DNA of 64,000 nucleotides from Vicinamibacterales bacterium (GTDB lineage: Bacteria > Acidobacteriota > Vicinamibacteria > Vicinamibacterales > UBA8438): positions 1-64,000 of the forward strand of contig CATQHX010000020.1 of the NCBI GenBank assembly GCA_958296065.1. The letters run 5' to 3'. The position numbers were made by a program, and so were the translations under genes. Positions within the stretch are counted from its first letter, which is position 1. Every line of letters starts with the position of its first letter. This document shows positions 53,072 through 62,404 of this stretch, in pieces. Below the pieces are notes generated by a model. That model saw only the letters and a list, made by a program, of their open reading frames with translations, did no database searches and was not told where the DNA came from.

Positions 53072-54118
53072 CTACTGCTGCGCGGCCTCCTCGGCGCGGG
53101 CCCCGCTCAGGATGTTCAGCAGGCCGTAGTTCCCCTCGTGGCAGGCGTACTCGAACACCGGCTCGTCGTTGCGCCGCATCGGGACCGCCACGGTGAACGG
53201 CCGCGTGAAGATCGTCGGATCGTCGACCGTGTACTCGTAGAGCAAGGTATCGGCGTCGACGCGGGTGAAGCGCTCGGTCAGTCTGACCGTCAACCCGGTG
53301 CCGATGGCCTGCATGGCCGACGGGTCGAAGCTGCCGGTGAGCTCGCTCAGGTTCGCGGTCTCGACGACCAGCGTGTCGCCCTCCCAGCGTCCCCGGGAAT
53401 CGCCCATCCACTGCCGCACGCTCTCGGGCAGGTGGGGCCGGCCGTCGAGCGGAATGATCCGCGCGTCATGCACCATCTCGTTGAGGATGACGACGTGGTT
53501 CGGGGTCTGGAAGAGCTGCATGTTGTTGTTGTAGCCGCTCGGCATCATCGGAGGGCCGCTGTTGAAACCGAGGAGGCAGCGCTCGGCCAGACCGCGGTCC
53601 TCGGGGTGATCGGCGCCCGTGCCGGCGCTCCGGACGCGCACCGGTTGCGGGATCGGAAGATCCTCGGCAAGCGATCCGATCTGGCGCAGGCGCTCACCCT
53701 CCGGCGTCAGCGCCGGCAGCCGGCCGTCGGGCGGATCGATGATGAGCGAGGTCCGGCGATCCTCGATGATGTTCGTGCCGTAGTCGAGCCAGAAGTCGTT
53801 GTAGCCGCCCACCCGCCGGCCGCGCTCGGCTCCGGTTCCGCCCGCGGGCAGCAGCTCGGTCCGCACTTCGCTCGGCTCGAGCAGCACCGCGCGCCGCGCG
53901 CTGGCGGCCGCCTCGGCCGCGGCCGCTTCCTCCTCGGTGAGAAAGGCCCGCTCCTGGTCATCCGGCCGCTGCAGCGGCGTCATGGTCCGGAAGTCCCAGA
54001 CCCCCTGCAGGTCCGGCTGACCGTCCGGCGTCCGGAACCCGGTCTGCCCGGCCGCCGCCGCCGTGAACGCCATCAGAACCACCCCGGCCAGCGCCGCCGT
54101 GCGAAACCGCATCTGCAT
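53072..54118 (-). CDS. Secreted protein of unknown TPLQRP family, copy 1
   Basis: 348 residues from ATG at 54118, preferred because GGGAG lies eight bases upstream; ATG at 54133 is possible. Signal peptide AALAGVVLMAFTAAAAGQTG. Conserved blocks shared with the paralogue at 62405: GQPDLQGVWDFRTMTPLQRP, a DFWLDYGTNIIEDRRTSLII segment ahead of DPPDGRLPALTPE, GYNNNMQLFQTPNHVVILNE, MVHDARIIPLDGRPHLPE, GDSRGRWEGDTLVVETANLS and a closing YACHEGNYGLLNIL. The family is common and unnamed in Acidobacteria. No enzyme motif I can name; strand-rich with conserved His and Asp residues. Confidence 0.82.
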   Translation of the reverse strand: MQMRFRTAALAGVVLMAFTAAAAGQTGFRTPDGQPDLQGVWDFRTMTPLQRPDDQERAFLTEEEAAAAEAAASARRAVLLEPSEVRTELLPAGGTGAERGRRVGGYNDFWLDYGTNIIEDRRTSLIIDPPDGRLPALTPEGERLRQIGSLAEDLPIPQPVRVRSAGTGADHPEDRGLAERCLLGFNSGPPMMPSGYNNNMQLFQTPNHVVILNEMVHDARIIPLDGRPHLPESVRQWMGDSRGRWEGDTLVVETANLSELTGSFDPSAMQAIGTGLTVRLTERFTRVDADTLLYEYTVDDPTIFTRPFTVAVPMRRNDEPVFEYACHEGNYGLLNILSGARAEEAAQQ

Positions 54119-54313
54119 GTCGAAATCTCCCATGGCGCGAAACCCCTCAGGACGAGCCCGTGCACTCGCTGCGCCCACCGCAACCCTTGATAGTACCACC
54201 TGCGGCGCAGGTCTCTCACACTCCCACGCGCCGCCAAAGAGGATGACGCGGCCCTGTGGGAAGGAAACAGCCCTGCGGCCAGGTGCTCGTCGATGCACGA
54301 AACCGGCGCAGCG

Positions 54314-54871
54314 TTACGGGTCCGGGTTCAGGATCCGCTTCCAGAGCCTCCGACAACGAGCCGGCAGTTCATCGAGCTCGGCCGTGACGGCGGCGATGAC
54401 CGACTCGCGATTCGGGCCGGCCAGCAACTGCTCGATGTCCCAGGCGTCCTGCGATCCGCCTGCGTAGAGCTTCAGCAGGACGAGGTCCGACCCCAGGACA
54501 GTCGGCAGGCTCGTTCCGCCGACGATCGCCGGCTCGGCGCGCTCGAGGATGCGCTGCTGCCACCGATAGCGCCCGACAACGAGATCGACCGGTCGCTCGC
54601 CCTCCTCATGGAAGCGTACGACACCGGCGAGCGGATCGTCAGCGTCGCCGCGCGAGACCGACACCTCTGTTCCCGCAGCGGTCAACGGCGCCCACCAGGT
54701 TGCATCCAGCCAGGCTGTCGACAACGTCAGCAGGTCCAGGTCGCGCGTCGACCGGCCGACGCCGCGGGCCGCCATCGCTGCCGCACCGATCACCGCGTAG
54801 GGAGCGTCGGCCCGATCGAGAATCGCGGCGACACGCGCGACCAGACTCACCCGATGAGCCGTTCGAGGCAT
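54314..54871 (-). CDS. Nucleotidyltransferase-fold protein, copy 2
   Basis: 185 residues. N-terminal signature YAVIGAAAMAARGVGRSTRD then LDLLTLS (the DxD as DLD), followed by RPVDLVVGRYRWQQRILERA and a C-terminal LGSDLVLLKLYAGGSQDAWD with DIEQLLAG. This is the same plan as the protein at 4826, with low identity. Its start lies inside the preceding small gene (25-base overlap), so the two are co-translated. Role unknown; toxin-antitoxin-like by layout. Confidence 0.78.
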   Translation of the reverse strand: MPRTAHRVSLVARVAAILDRADAPYAVIGAAAMAARGVGRSTRDLDLLTLSTAWLDATWWAPLTAAGTEVSVSRGDADDPLAGVVRFHEEGERPVDLVVGRYRWQQRILERAEPAIVGGTSLPTVLGSDLVLLKLYAGGSQDAWDIEQLLAGPNRESVIAAVTAELDELPARCRRLWKRILNPDP

Positions 54872-55068
54872 GCGCTCGGCTGGCGGGTCGCCTGTCGCCG
54901 CCGCTCCAGCAGTCGAATCGCGGTCCGCCGATCGAGACCCTGCGTGGCCCGGAACGATTCGAGATCTTCCTCACCCAGCCGGAACGCGAGATCCAGCCGC
55001 TCGACCGGCTCCATCTCCCGGGCGAACGCTGCGTCGCGCACACGCAGAGCCGACGCGACAGGCTTCAT
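54847..55068 (-). CDS. Small helical protein paired with nucleotidyltransferase, copy 2
   Basis: 73 residues from ATG at 55068; the frame is open further upstream. Composition is helical and charged: ASALRVRDAAFAREMEPVER, LDLAFRLGEEDLESFRATQG, LDRRTAIRLLERRRQ. No family recognised. It overlaps the nucleotidyltransferase gene by 25 bases, as the small gene at 4644 overlaps its partner, though the two small proteins do not look alike in sequence. Confidence 0.65.
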   Translation of the reverse strand: MKPVASALRVRDAAFAREMEPVERLDLAFRLGEEDLESFRATQGLDRRTAIRLLERRRQATRQPSACLERLIG

Positions 55069-55475
55069 GGTTCGAGTGTAGCAGCCCGCCAGGTAGCGCC
55101 CCGAACGCCTCGCTGACTCGACGTTTCGGCCCATTCCCTCGCTCCAGCAGCTTGCGCCCGGTGCGACCGACTACACACCTTCGCTCGACGTCCTAACGAA
55201 GTGAGGGCACAGTCAAGTGGACGACGAGCTTCCGTCCGTCGAGCTGACTACGAAATTCCTGGCCTTGTGCGACCTCTTCGGTTCGGAGCGCGCAACCGTC
55301 GGGGCGATTGCGCTGGGCCGGAGGAGCGGCGTGCCCGGCTTGCCGGAGCGCGCTGACTGGGCGTCCTGGAACGCAGGAGAGATGCGCGCAGCCGTCGAGT
55401 ATCTGGAGGTCAGATCCTCGATGCGCCCCGACTCCCCTGCTCGACGCACGTTGGAGAAAGGCTGAACCGGCGAGG

Positions 55476-56915
55476 TCAGGCGCTGTCCGCGCGCCCCCCT
55501 GCGAGCAGGCTCGCATGCTCCCCGAGAATCAGCCTCGCCTGCCGCCCGGCGTCCGGCACCGGCGCCCGCCGCGCCATCCCCACGGCCAGTGCGGCGCCCA
55601 GCCCCGCCCACAGCAGGACGATCGCCCACTCCTGCGGCCAGAGCAGCGCCGACGGGCTGCCCGGCAGATAGAGCAGGATGAAGAACACCGTGGCCGCCAC
55701 CGCAAGCCACCCGACCAGCGCGGGGGCCGCGATCCGGTAGGGGCGCGGCAGGTCCGGATGCCGGCGCCGAATGATGAGAAACGCCGCCGCGACCAGCAGG
55801 TACGCGACCACCGTGGCCAGCGAGCCGGCATCGACCAGCCACACCAGGGCCGGACGGCCGAAGAACGGAGCGACGACGGTGATCCCGGTCAGTACGACGA
55901 CCACCGCCACCGGCGAGCCGTAGCGCGGGTGCAGGCGGGCGAACACCGCCGGCAGCATTCCGCCGCGGGCCATCGCGAACAGCAGCCGGGAGGCTCCGAG
56001 GAAGAACGCGTTCCAGCTCGTGAGGATGCCGAACGCGCCGCCGATGACAAGCACACGGCCCGCCCACGGGCTGCCGTAGACGGCGCTCATCGCGTCGGCG
56101 GTCGGCAGCGCCCGCCCGGCCAGCGTCGCGGGGTCCAGCGACAGACCGACCGTCCACTGCACGAGACCGTACCAGCCGAGCGCCATCAGGATGGAGAGCA
56201 CGATGATGCGGCCGATGGTCCGGAACGGGACGTCGATCTCCTCGGCGAGCTGCGGGATGACGTCGAACCCCACGTACAGGAACGGCGTCATGATGACGAC
56301 CCGCAGCACGCCCTCCCAGCTCGTGATCCAGGGGATCAGGTTGCCGGTGTCGCCGGTCACGGTCCCGGGCAGGAAGAAGGCCAGCCCCACGAGAAGGAGG
56401 CTTCCCACGGCGAGGCGCTGCGCGAAGGCGGCGAAACGGATGCCGCGATAGTTGACGAACCCGATGACGACGGCGCCGGCCACGCCGGCCAGCACCCAGC
56501 TTGCGTGCACCTCCCAGCCGGCCACCGTATACGAAGGGCCGACCTCGAAGCCCGGTGCGAGGTAGCTGACGACGGTGGGCAGGGCCACCGCCTCGAAGGC
56601 GCAGACGGCGACGTAGGCGAGCACCAGCGTCCATCCGCAGACGAACGCGCCGCCCGGCCCCATGGCAACGAAGGTGAAGCTGATTTCTCCACCGGCACGC
56701 GAAAGTGCGGACGACAGCTCGGCGTAGGTGAGCCCGACGAGCCAGACCATCACCGCGCCCGCGCCGAACGCCAGGATCGATCCGACCGCGCCGGCCCGGA
56801 CGATCATCTCACCGGCCAGGACCACCCAGCTCCAGCCCACCATCGCGCCGAACGCGATGGCCAGCACGTCGCCGCGGCCGAGCAGCTTGCGGAGCTGGAC
56901 CGGCGGATCAGGCAT
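55476..56915 (-). CDS. APC-superfamily amino acid permease
   Basis: 479 residues from ATG at 56915; GTG at 56930 is possible. Twelve hydrophobic segments, starting VLAIAFGAMVGWSWVVLAGE with the unwound GAMVGWS motif of helix 1, then GEISFTFVAMGPGGAFVCGW and the helix 6 region LYVGFDVIPQLAEEIDVPFR. This is the APC family (amino acid/polyamine exchangers). Substrate not predictable. It is convergent with nothing in particular and not in an operon. Confidence 0.88.
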   Translation of the reverse strand: MPDPPVQLRKLLGRGDVLAIAFGAMVGWSWVVLAGEMIVRAGAVGSILAFGAGAVMVWLVGLTYAELSSALSRAGGEISFTFVAMGPGGAFVCGWTLVLAYVAVCAFEAVALPTVVSYLAPGFEVGPSYTVAGWEVHASWVLAGVAGAVVIGFVNYRGIRFAAFAQRLAVGSLLLVGLAFFLPGTVTGDTGNLIPWITSWEGVLRVVIMTPFLYVGFDVIPQLAEEIDVPFRTIGRIIVLSILMALGWYGLVQWTVGLSLDPATLAGRALPTADAMSAVYGSPWAGRVLVIGGAFGILTSWNAFFLGASRLLFAMARGGMLPAVFARLHPRYGSPVAVVVVLTGITVVAPFFGRPALVWLVDAGSLATVVAYLLVAAAFLIIRRRHPDLPRPYRIAAPALVGWLAVAATVFFILLYLPGSPSALLWPQEWAIVLLWAGLGAALAVGMARRAPVPDAGRQARLILGEHASLLAGGRADSA

Positions 56916-57074
56916 GGCGGCGGCCGCCACCGAGTCGATTTCGCTTCCCGCCTGCGGCCGAGCGTCCGGCCCGTCGCCGTGCCGGGCCCGCGCCGGAAGG
57001 AATGCTCAACAACCGCCCTCGGGCGGGCAGGCGTCTCCGGAGGTCCGGCACGGCGCGGGGTTCCTCCATGGCCG

Positions 57075-58856
57075 CTACCGCTCGTAGACGATCCGGCCGC
57101 CGAGCACCGTCAGGTCGACCTCGGTGTCCATGGTCCGCGCCGGGTCGATGGCCAGCAGGTCCTGCGACAGGACCACCAGGTCGGCCAGCTTCCCGACCTC
57201 CAGGCTGCCCTTCTCGTCCTCTTCGAAGGTCAGGTGCGCCGCCAGCCGCGTGTAGCCGACAATCGCCTCGGGCACGGTCAGCGCCTCGCCCGGACCGACC
57301 ACCGCGCCGCTCATCCCGCGGCGGGTGACGGCGGCCTGCAGTCCCACCATCGGCCCGATCGGCAGGATGTCGCTGCCCAGGGCCACGAAGACCCCGTGGC
57401 GCATCGGCGACCGCAGCGGGTTGTTGGTCGCGTAGCGCTCGCCGTCGAGGTGCTCGGCGTAGCGGCCCTCGAGGGTGTAGGTGAAGTTGGGCTGCTGCGC
57501 GACATGGATGTTCCAGGTGGCCATCTTCCGCATCGTCTCGGCCGGCGGCCGGACGGTGAAGTGGTTCAGGTAGTGGCGGTGGTCGGCGCGGGGCGAGTCC
57601 TGCAGCATGCGCGCCCAGGCGTCGACGGTCATCGCTATCGCCGCGTCGCCTATGGTGTGGAACCCCATCTGCCAGCCCCGCTCGTGCGCCGCGCGGGAGA
57701 TTTCCAGCAGTCCCGCCTCGTCGATCAGCGGACCGCTGCCGTAGTAGTCCGGCTGTCCCTTGTACGGCTCGAGAGTCCACGCCGCGGCGCCCGTGTAGCC
57801 GCCGTCGACGAAGAACTTCATGGGTCCGACCCGCAGCCACTCGTTGCCGTCGCCGGTCCGGCGGCCGAAGCGGTCCAGCATGTCGATGGCCCGCGCCGGG
57901 TCCGGCGGCACCCGCAGTTGCAACGCCGCGCGCGGCAGCTCGCCAGCGTGCTCAGCGTAGACCGACTCCCACTGGGCATACCCGGCGATGTCGACCCCGG
58001 CGTGGATGATGCTGGTGATCCCCAACCGGAGCAGGCCGCGGAGGTTGTCGGCGAAGCTCGCCCGCAGCTCGTCGGGGGTCGGGTCCGGCACCAGCCGGCT
58101 GACCAGCCCCTGCGCACCCTCCCGGAGGATGCCGTTCATCCGGCCGCGGCCGTCCAGCTCGATGATGCCGCCTGGCGGCGTCTCGGTGTCCGGCGCGAGT
58201 GCCGCCGCTTCCAGCGCCAGCGAGCTTGCCACCGAGCTGTGCCCGCCGGCGCGGGTCAGTATCACGGGATTGGCCGGCGCCGCATCGTCCAGATCCCAAC
58301 GGAAGGGCCGCCGCTGCTCGGTCAGCTCGTCCTCCGACCACCCGTAGCCGGTGATCCACTCGCCCGCCCCGAGCCGCTCGGCCTTGCGGGTGACCCTCGC
58401 CTTCAGCTCGGACAGGCTCTCCAACCCGGCCAGGTCGACCCAGCGCGCGGGGTTGCCGCGGATATGGATGTGCGTGTCGATGAAACCGGGCAGCACCAGC
58501 CGCCCGGCCAGGTCGATAGTGCGCGCCGCGCGGAAGCGGTCGGTCAGCTCGTCCCAGCCGAGCGCCACGATGCGGCCGTCGCGCACCGCCACCGCCGAGT
58601 AGGTGGACAGAAGCTGGTCGGCGGTGAACACCTTGCCGTTGTGCAGCAGCAGGTCGACCGGCTCCTGGGCCTGCGCGGGCACCGCCTGCAGTCCGACGAT
58701 CCACGCCCCGACGGTGCAGGCCGCAACGGCTCGTCGAACATCGAAACGCGCCGCGGCGGCCGGTTCCCCGCCGACCCACCCGGCAACGGTGCGCCCCACG
58801 ACCGCCCGTGCCGCAACTGCCCGAGCCGCGATCGGTATTCGTCTCGTCTCGTCCAT
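57075..58856 (-). CDS. Exported amidohydrolase (Amidohydro_3, YtcJ-like)
   Basis: 593 residues from ATG at 58856; the frame opens earlier but that part overlaps the divergent quinoprotein gene. An Arg/Ala-rich N-terminus with a hydrophobic stretch (VAACTVGAWIVGLQAVPAQA) ends in a signal cleavage site. Then VDLLLHNGKVFTADQLLSTY, the metal-binding PGFIDTHIHIRGNPARWVDL (HxH), MGFHTIGDAAIAMTVDAWAR, HYLNHFTVRPPAETMRKMAT, and LGSDILPIGPMVGL. This is the amidohydrolase family that includes N-substituted formamide deformylases; the real substrate is open. Confidence 0.87.
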   Translation of the reverse strand: MDETRRIPIAARAVAARAVVGRTVAGWVGGEPAAAARFDVRRAVAACTVGAWIVGLQAVPAQAQEPVDLLLHNGKVFTADQLLSTYSAVAVRDGRIVALGWDELTDRFRAARTIDLAGRLVLPGFIDTHIHIRGNPARWVDLAGLESLSELKARVTRKAERLGAGEWITGYGWSEDELTEQRRPFRWDLDDAAPANPVILTRAGGHSSVASSLALEAAALAPDTETPPGGIIELDGRGRMNGILREGAQGLVSRLVPDPTPDELRASFADNLRGLLRLGITSIIHAGVDIAGYAQWESVYAEHAGELPRAALQLRVPPDPARAIDMLDRFGRRTGDGNEWLRVGPMKFFVDGGYTGAAAWTLEPYKGQPDYYGSGPLIDEAGLLEISRAAHERGWQMGFHTIGDAAIAMTVDAWARMLQDSPRADHRHYLNHFTVRPPAETMRKMATWNIHVAQQPNFTYTLEGRYAEHLDGERYATNNPLRSPMRHGVFVALGSDILPIGPMVGLQAAVTRRGMSGAVVGPGEALTVPEAIVGYTRLAAHLTFEEDEKGSLEVGKLADLVVLSQDLLAIDPARTMDTEVDLTVLGGRIVYER

Positions 58857-58968
58857 CCCGGCAATATACGATAGCCGCATGCAGCGTAGGGCTTTCGGGT
58901 ACCGGTCTCGCCGCTGGAGTTGCCGCGGCGACCGGCGCGACCGGCGCGGTTCTTCATTGGAGGATCCC

Positions 58969-60954
58969 ATGTCCGCTCGACACGCAGGTCTCGTGGGTCT
59001 CGCCGTCGCCGCCGGACTCGTCCTTTCGACAGGGCCCGTCGCGGCGCAGTACGGCACCGTCGACGGCGAGTGGCGCAGCTACGCCGGCGACAACGGCAGC
59101 ACCAAGTACTCCCCGCTGGATCAGATCGACGCGGGCAACTTCGGCGACCTGCGCATCGTCTGGCGCTGGCGGTCCGTGGACGGCAATGTGGACCTGGAGT
59201 CGTTGCCCCGGCGCGAGGACGGCCGGCCGGTCTCCATCCGCGGCCTGCAGGCGACGCCCCTGATGATCGACGGGGTGCTCTACCTGACCACCGCGCTCTA
59301 CCAGGCGGCGGCGATCGACGCCGGCACCGGCGAGACCCTCTGGGTGCACGACCCGGAGGCCTACCAGGGCGGCGACCCGACGCACGCCTATCGCTCGCGC
59401 GGCCTCGCGTACTGGAGCGACGGCGACGACGCGCGCGTTTTCTGGGGCACGAGCGAGGCGTACCTGATCGCGGTCGACGCGCGCACCGGGGAGCCGGTCG
59501 CCGACTTCGGCGACAACGGCCGCGTCGACCTGGTGGAGGGGTTGCCGCGGGCCGAGCGCGGCAGCACCAACTACCAGGGCCGCAACCTGGTGGGCGTAGC
59601 CTCGCCGCCGGTCATCACCCGCGACGTCGTGGTCACGCCGACCATCATCTCGGACTTCGTCATCCGCCGGGAGGCGCCCCCCGGTTGGGTCAAGGGCGTC
59701 GACGCGCGGACCGGCGACGTGCGGTGGACGTTCCGCACCATCCCGCAGGCGGACGACTTCGGCGCCGACACCTGGCTGAACGAGTCGTGGCGCTACTCGG
59801 GCAACGCCAACATCTGGCCGCCGCTGAGCGCCGACGACGAGCTCGGCTACGTATATCTGCCGACCGGCACCCCGACCAGCGACTACTACGGCGGCCACCG
59901 CCTCGGCGACAACCTCTTCGCCGAGAGCATCGTCGCCGTGGACGCCGAGACCGGCCAGCGGGTCTGGCACTTCCAGGCCGTCCACCACGGGGTCTGGGAC
60001 TACGACTTCCCCGCTGCACCGACTCTCATCGACATCGAGGTCGACGGCCGACCGATCAAGGCGCTGGCGCAGGTCAGCAAGCAGGGCTTCACCTACGTCT
60101 TCGACCGCGCCACCGGCGAGCCGGTGTGGCCCATAGAGGAGCGCGAGGTGGAGACCGACACCGACCTCGAAGGCGAGGTGTTGTCGCCGACCCAGCCCTT
60201 CCCCACGAAGCCGCCCCCGTTCGAGTACCAGGGGCTCGGCATCGACGACCTGGTCGACTTCACCCCCGAGATCCGCGCGATGGCGGTCGAGGCTGTGCGG
60301 AACTTCCGGCTCGGGCCTCTCTTCACGCCGCCGATGCTGAGCGTGGACGGTGGCCTGCAGGGAACGATCCAGCGCCCGCACATCGCGGGCGGGGCGAGCT
60401 GGAGCGGCGCGGCCGCCGATCCCGAGACCGGTCTTCTATATGTACCGTCCGAGAACCGCTTCTCGGTCATCAAGTACTACACGCCGGACCCGGACGAGGG
60501 CGGCAACCTGCGCTACACGCAGGCGGACTTCGACAGCGGGACCCAGCCGACCATGCCGCAGGGCCTGCCGCTGCTCAAGCCGCCCTATTCGCGCATGACC
60601 GCCATCGACCTCAACGCCGGCGACCACGCCTGGATGCAGCCGAACGGCGACGGCGACCGCTACCGCAACCACCCGCGGTTGCGCGACCTCGACCTGCCGC
60701 CGCTCGGCGGAGAGGGGCACGGCGGCCCGGTACTGACGAAGACGCTCCTCATCAGCGCCCTGTCGGCCGGGGGCTCGGACGGCGGCCCGCGGCTGGTGGC
60801 GCGCGACAAGATGACCGGCGAGATCCTGGGCTCGGTCGATCTGCCGTCCGGCGCCATCGGCACACCGATGACCTACCTGTACGAAGGGAAGCAGTACATC
60901 GCGCTGACCATCGGAGGGGACGTGCCCGAGCTGATCGCGCTGGCGCTGCCGTAG
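58969..60954 (+). CDS. PQQ-dependent dehydrogenase (quinoprotein), copy C
   Basis: 661 residues from ATG at 58969 with GGAGG five bases upstream. Signal peptide LVGLAVAAGLVLSTGPVAAQ. Propeller from GEWRSYAGDNGSTKYSPLDQ. Segments GWVKGVDARTGDVRWTFRTI, HHGVWDYDFPAAPTLIDIEV, KQGFTYVFDRATGEPVWPIE, LSPTQPFPTKPPPFEYQG are almost as in copy B. The upstream amidohydrolase gene is divergent, with 112 bases between starts. Followed 95 bases on by the cyclase gene, possibly the same mRNA. Function as in copy B: periplasmic oxidation of an alcohol or sugar. Confidence 0.9.
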   Translation: MSARHAGLVGLAVAAGLVLSTGPVAAQYGTVDGEWRSYAGDNGSTKYSPLDQIDAGNFGDLRIVWRWRSVDGNVDLESLPRREDGRPVSIRGLQATPLMIDGVLYLTTALYQAAAIDAGTGETLWVHDPEAYQGGDPTHAYRSRGLAYWSDGDDARVFWGTSEAYLIAVDARTGEPVADFGDNGRVDLVEGLPRAERGSTNYQGRNLVGVASPPVITRDVVVTPTIISDFVIRREAPPGWVKGVDARTGDVRWTFRTIPQADDFGADTWLNESWRYSGNANIWPPLSADDELGYVYLPTGTPTSDYYGGHRLGDNLFAESIVAVDAETGQRVWHFQAVHHGVWDYDFPAAPTLIDIEVDGRPIKALAQVSKQGFTYVFDRATGEPVWPIEEREVETDTDLEGEVLSPTQPFPTKPPPFEYQGLGIDDLVDFTPEIRAMAVEAVRNFRLGPLFTPPMLSVDGGLQGTIQRPHIAGGASWSGAAADPETGLLYVPSENRFSVIKYYTPDPDEGGNLRYTQADFDSGTQPTMPQGLPLLKPPYSRMTAIDLNAGDHAWMQPNGDGDRYRNHPRLRDLDLPPLGGEGHGGPVLTKTLLISALSAGGSDGGPRLVARDKMTGEILGSVDLPSGAIGTPMTYLYEGKQYIALTIGGDVPELIALALP

Positions 60955-61048
60955 AGCGATGTTTCAGTGATGCAGCCCCACGAGGGTGAATGCAGCGCGC
61001 ATCGGGCCGAATGCCGGCGCGCGACATGAACGGAACGGGAGGATCGAA

Positions 61049-62149
61049 ATGGCTTCTTCACGACGGCGGTTCCTGATGCACGCGGCGGCGATGGGCGGTA
61101 CTGCCCTGGCGCAACCCGGCCGGACCTGGGCCGCGGCCGGCGAACCGGCGGTAGCCGGAACCGGCGCCACGCCCGAGACGTTCTCTCCTCCGGAGCTGCT
61201 CGCCCGTCAGGCGGCCCGCGCCCGGAGAGCCGCGGCGGCGACGGCGGCCAACCCGGCGGCGGAGCCAACGGTGACCGCGGCGCAGTCGAGCGGCGGGACC
61301 GACTACGCGGCCATGTACCGCGACCGGCGCAACTGGGGCCGCTGGGGCGACCGCGACCAGGTGGGCGCCATCAACCTCATCACCCCCGAGAAGCGCGCCG
61401 CCGCAGCAGGCCTGGTGCGCACCGGCAGGACGGTTTCTCTGAGCCGCGTCTTCGAGCCGCCGCAGCACTTCATCCAGAAGAGCTCGCTCGGCCCCGGCGG
61501 CGGCTACGTCATGGACTATCTCGGCTTCATCTATCACGGGTCCACGGTGACCCATGTCGACGCCCTGTGCCACATCTGGGACGACGCCGGCATGTGGCAG
61601 GGACACGATCCGGACATCGAGATCACGACCCAGGGCGCGCAGTTCGGCGACATCACGCACTGGAGCGGCGGCATCATCACCAAGGGCGTGCTGATCGACG
61701 TCCCGCGCCACCGCGGCGCGCCGCACGTCGGCATCGACGAGCCGGTGCGGGGCGAAGAGATCGAGGCGATCGCCCGCGACCAGGGCGCCACCATCGAGCC
61801 GGGAGACGCGCTGCTGGTCCACAGCGGCTGGGGCGCCTACATGGCGAGCGGCGACGACGGCAGCCGCGGACGGCCGGGGCTGCATCCGAGCTGCGCGGAG
61901 TTCATCCGCGACCACGACGTGGCGCTGCTCGGCTGGGACCTGATGGACGCACGCGCTTCGAGCGACCTGCCGTGGCCGGTGCACGGCGTGCTGTTCCACT
62001 TCGGCGTGGCGCTGCTCGACAACGCGCTGCTCGAGCCGGTGGCCGCGGCGTGCGCCGACGAGGGCCGCTGGGAGTTCATGTTCCAGGCGCTGCCGCTGCG
62101 GGTGGCGCGCGGCACGGGAAGCCCGGTCAACCCCATCGCGATGTTCTGA
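61049..62149 (+). CDS. Tat-exported cyclase family (kynurenine formamidase-like) protein
   Basis: 366 residues from ATG at 61049; GGGAGG sits about six bases upstream. Tat-like start ASSRRRFLMHAAAMGG. After an Ala-rich linker the cyclase domain (PF04199) begins near RRNWGRWGDRDQVGAINLIT, with the metal-binding set FIYHGSTVTHVDALCHIWDD (H..THxDxxxH) and later GDALLVHSGWGAYMASGDDG and GVLFHFGVALLDNALLEPVA. Family members hydrolyse amides or lactone-like bonds. Export by Tat is unusual for kynurenine formamidase proper, so another substrate is likely. Confidence 0.87.
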   Translation: MASSRRRFLMHAAAMGGTALAQPGRTWAAAGEPAVAGTGATPETFSPPELLARQAARARRAAAATAANPAAEPTVTAAQSSGGTDYAAMYRDRRNWGRWGDRDQVGAINLITPEKRAAAAGLVRTGRTVSLSRVFEPPQHFIQKSSLGPGGGYVMDYLGFIYHGSTVTHVDALCHIWDDAGMWQGHDPDIEITTQGAQFGDITHWSGGIITKGVLIDVPRHRGAPHVGIDEPVRGEEIEAIARDQGATIEPGDALLVHSGWGAYMASGDDGSRGRPGLHPSCAEFIRDHDVALLGWDLMDARASSDLPWPVHGVLFHFGVALLDNALLEPVAAACADEGRWEFMFQALPLRVARGTGSPVNPIAMF

Positions 62150-62203
62150 GCGGCAGCTCTCGCGCGGGGAGCCCGGTCAACCCGAGCCAACCTTGGAGAC
62201 GAG

Positions 62204-62335
62204 ATGAGCACGCTCGGCAACGACTTGATCCAGTCCCTCAGCGAAGTTCTCGCCCATGCCAGGGGCGAGGGCCCCGCGATCGTCCACGCTCCCGTGGCAC
62301 CCCGCGAGGTTCGGAAGCGGGCTCGCCGGAAATAG
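62204..62335 (+). pseudogene. HTH antitoxin N-terminal remnant
   Basis: 43 codons: MSTLGNDLIQSLSEVLAHAR, GEGPAIVHAPVAPREVRKRA then a stop. This equals the N-terminal part of XRE-family antitoxins of the HigA/NadS type, just before their helix-turn-helix, which is missing. No toxin gene is adjacent. A stranded fragment between the cyclase gene and the TPLQRP-family gene. Confidence 0.55.
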
Positions 62336-62404
62336 CTGTCGATCCGGCGCCGCATGGTGCTATCGTTACGGTTTGTCTGAGGACACTCCATCAGGAGGGA
62401 TCGC

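Noticed and set aside
55217..55465. 82-codon plus-strand frame starting at GTG before the permease gene's end
   Set aside because: Partly protein-like but without a convincing ribosome site, family or partner; kept out for lack of support.
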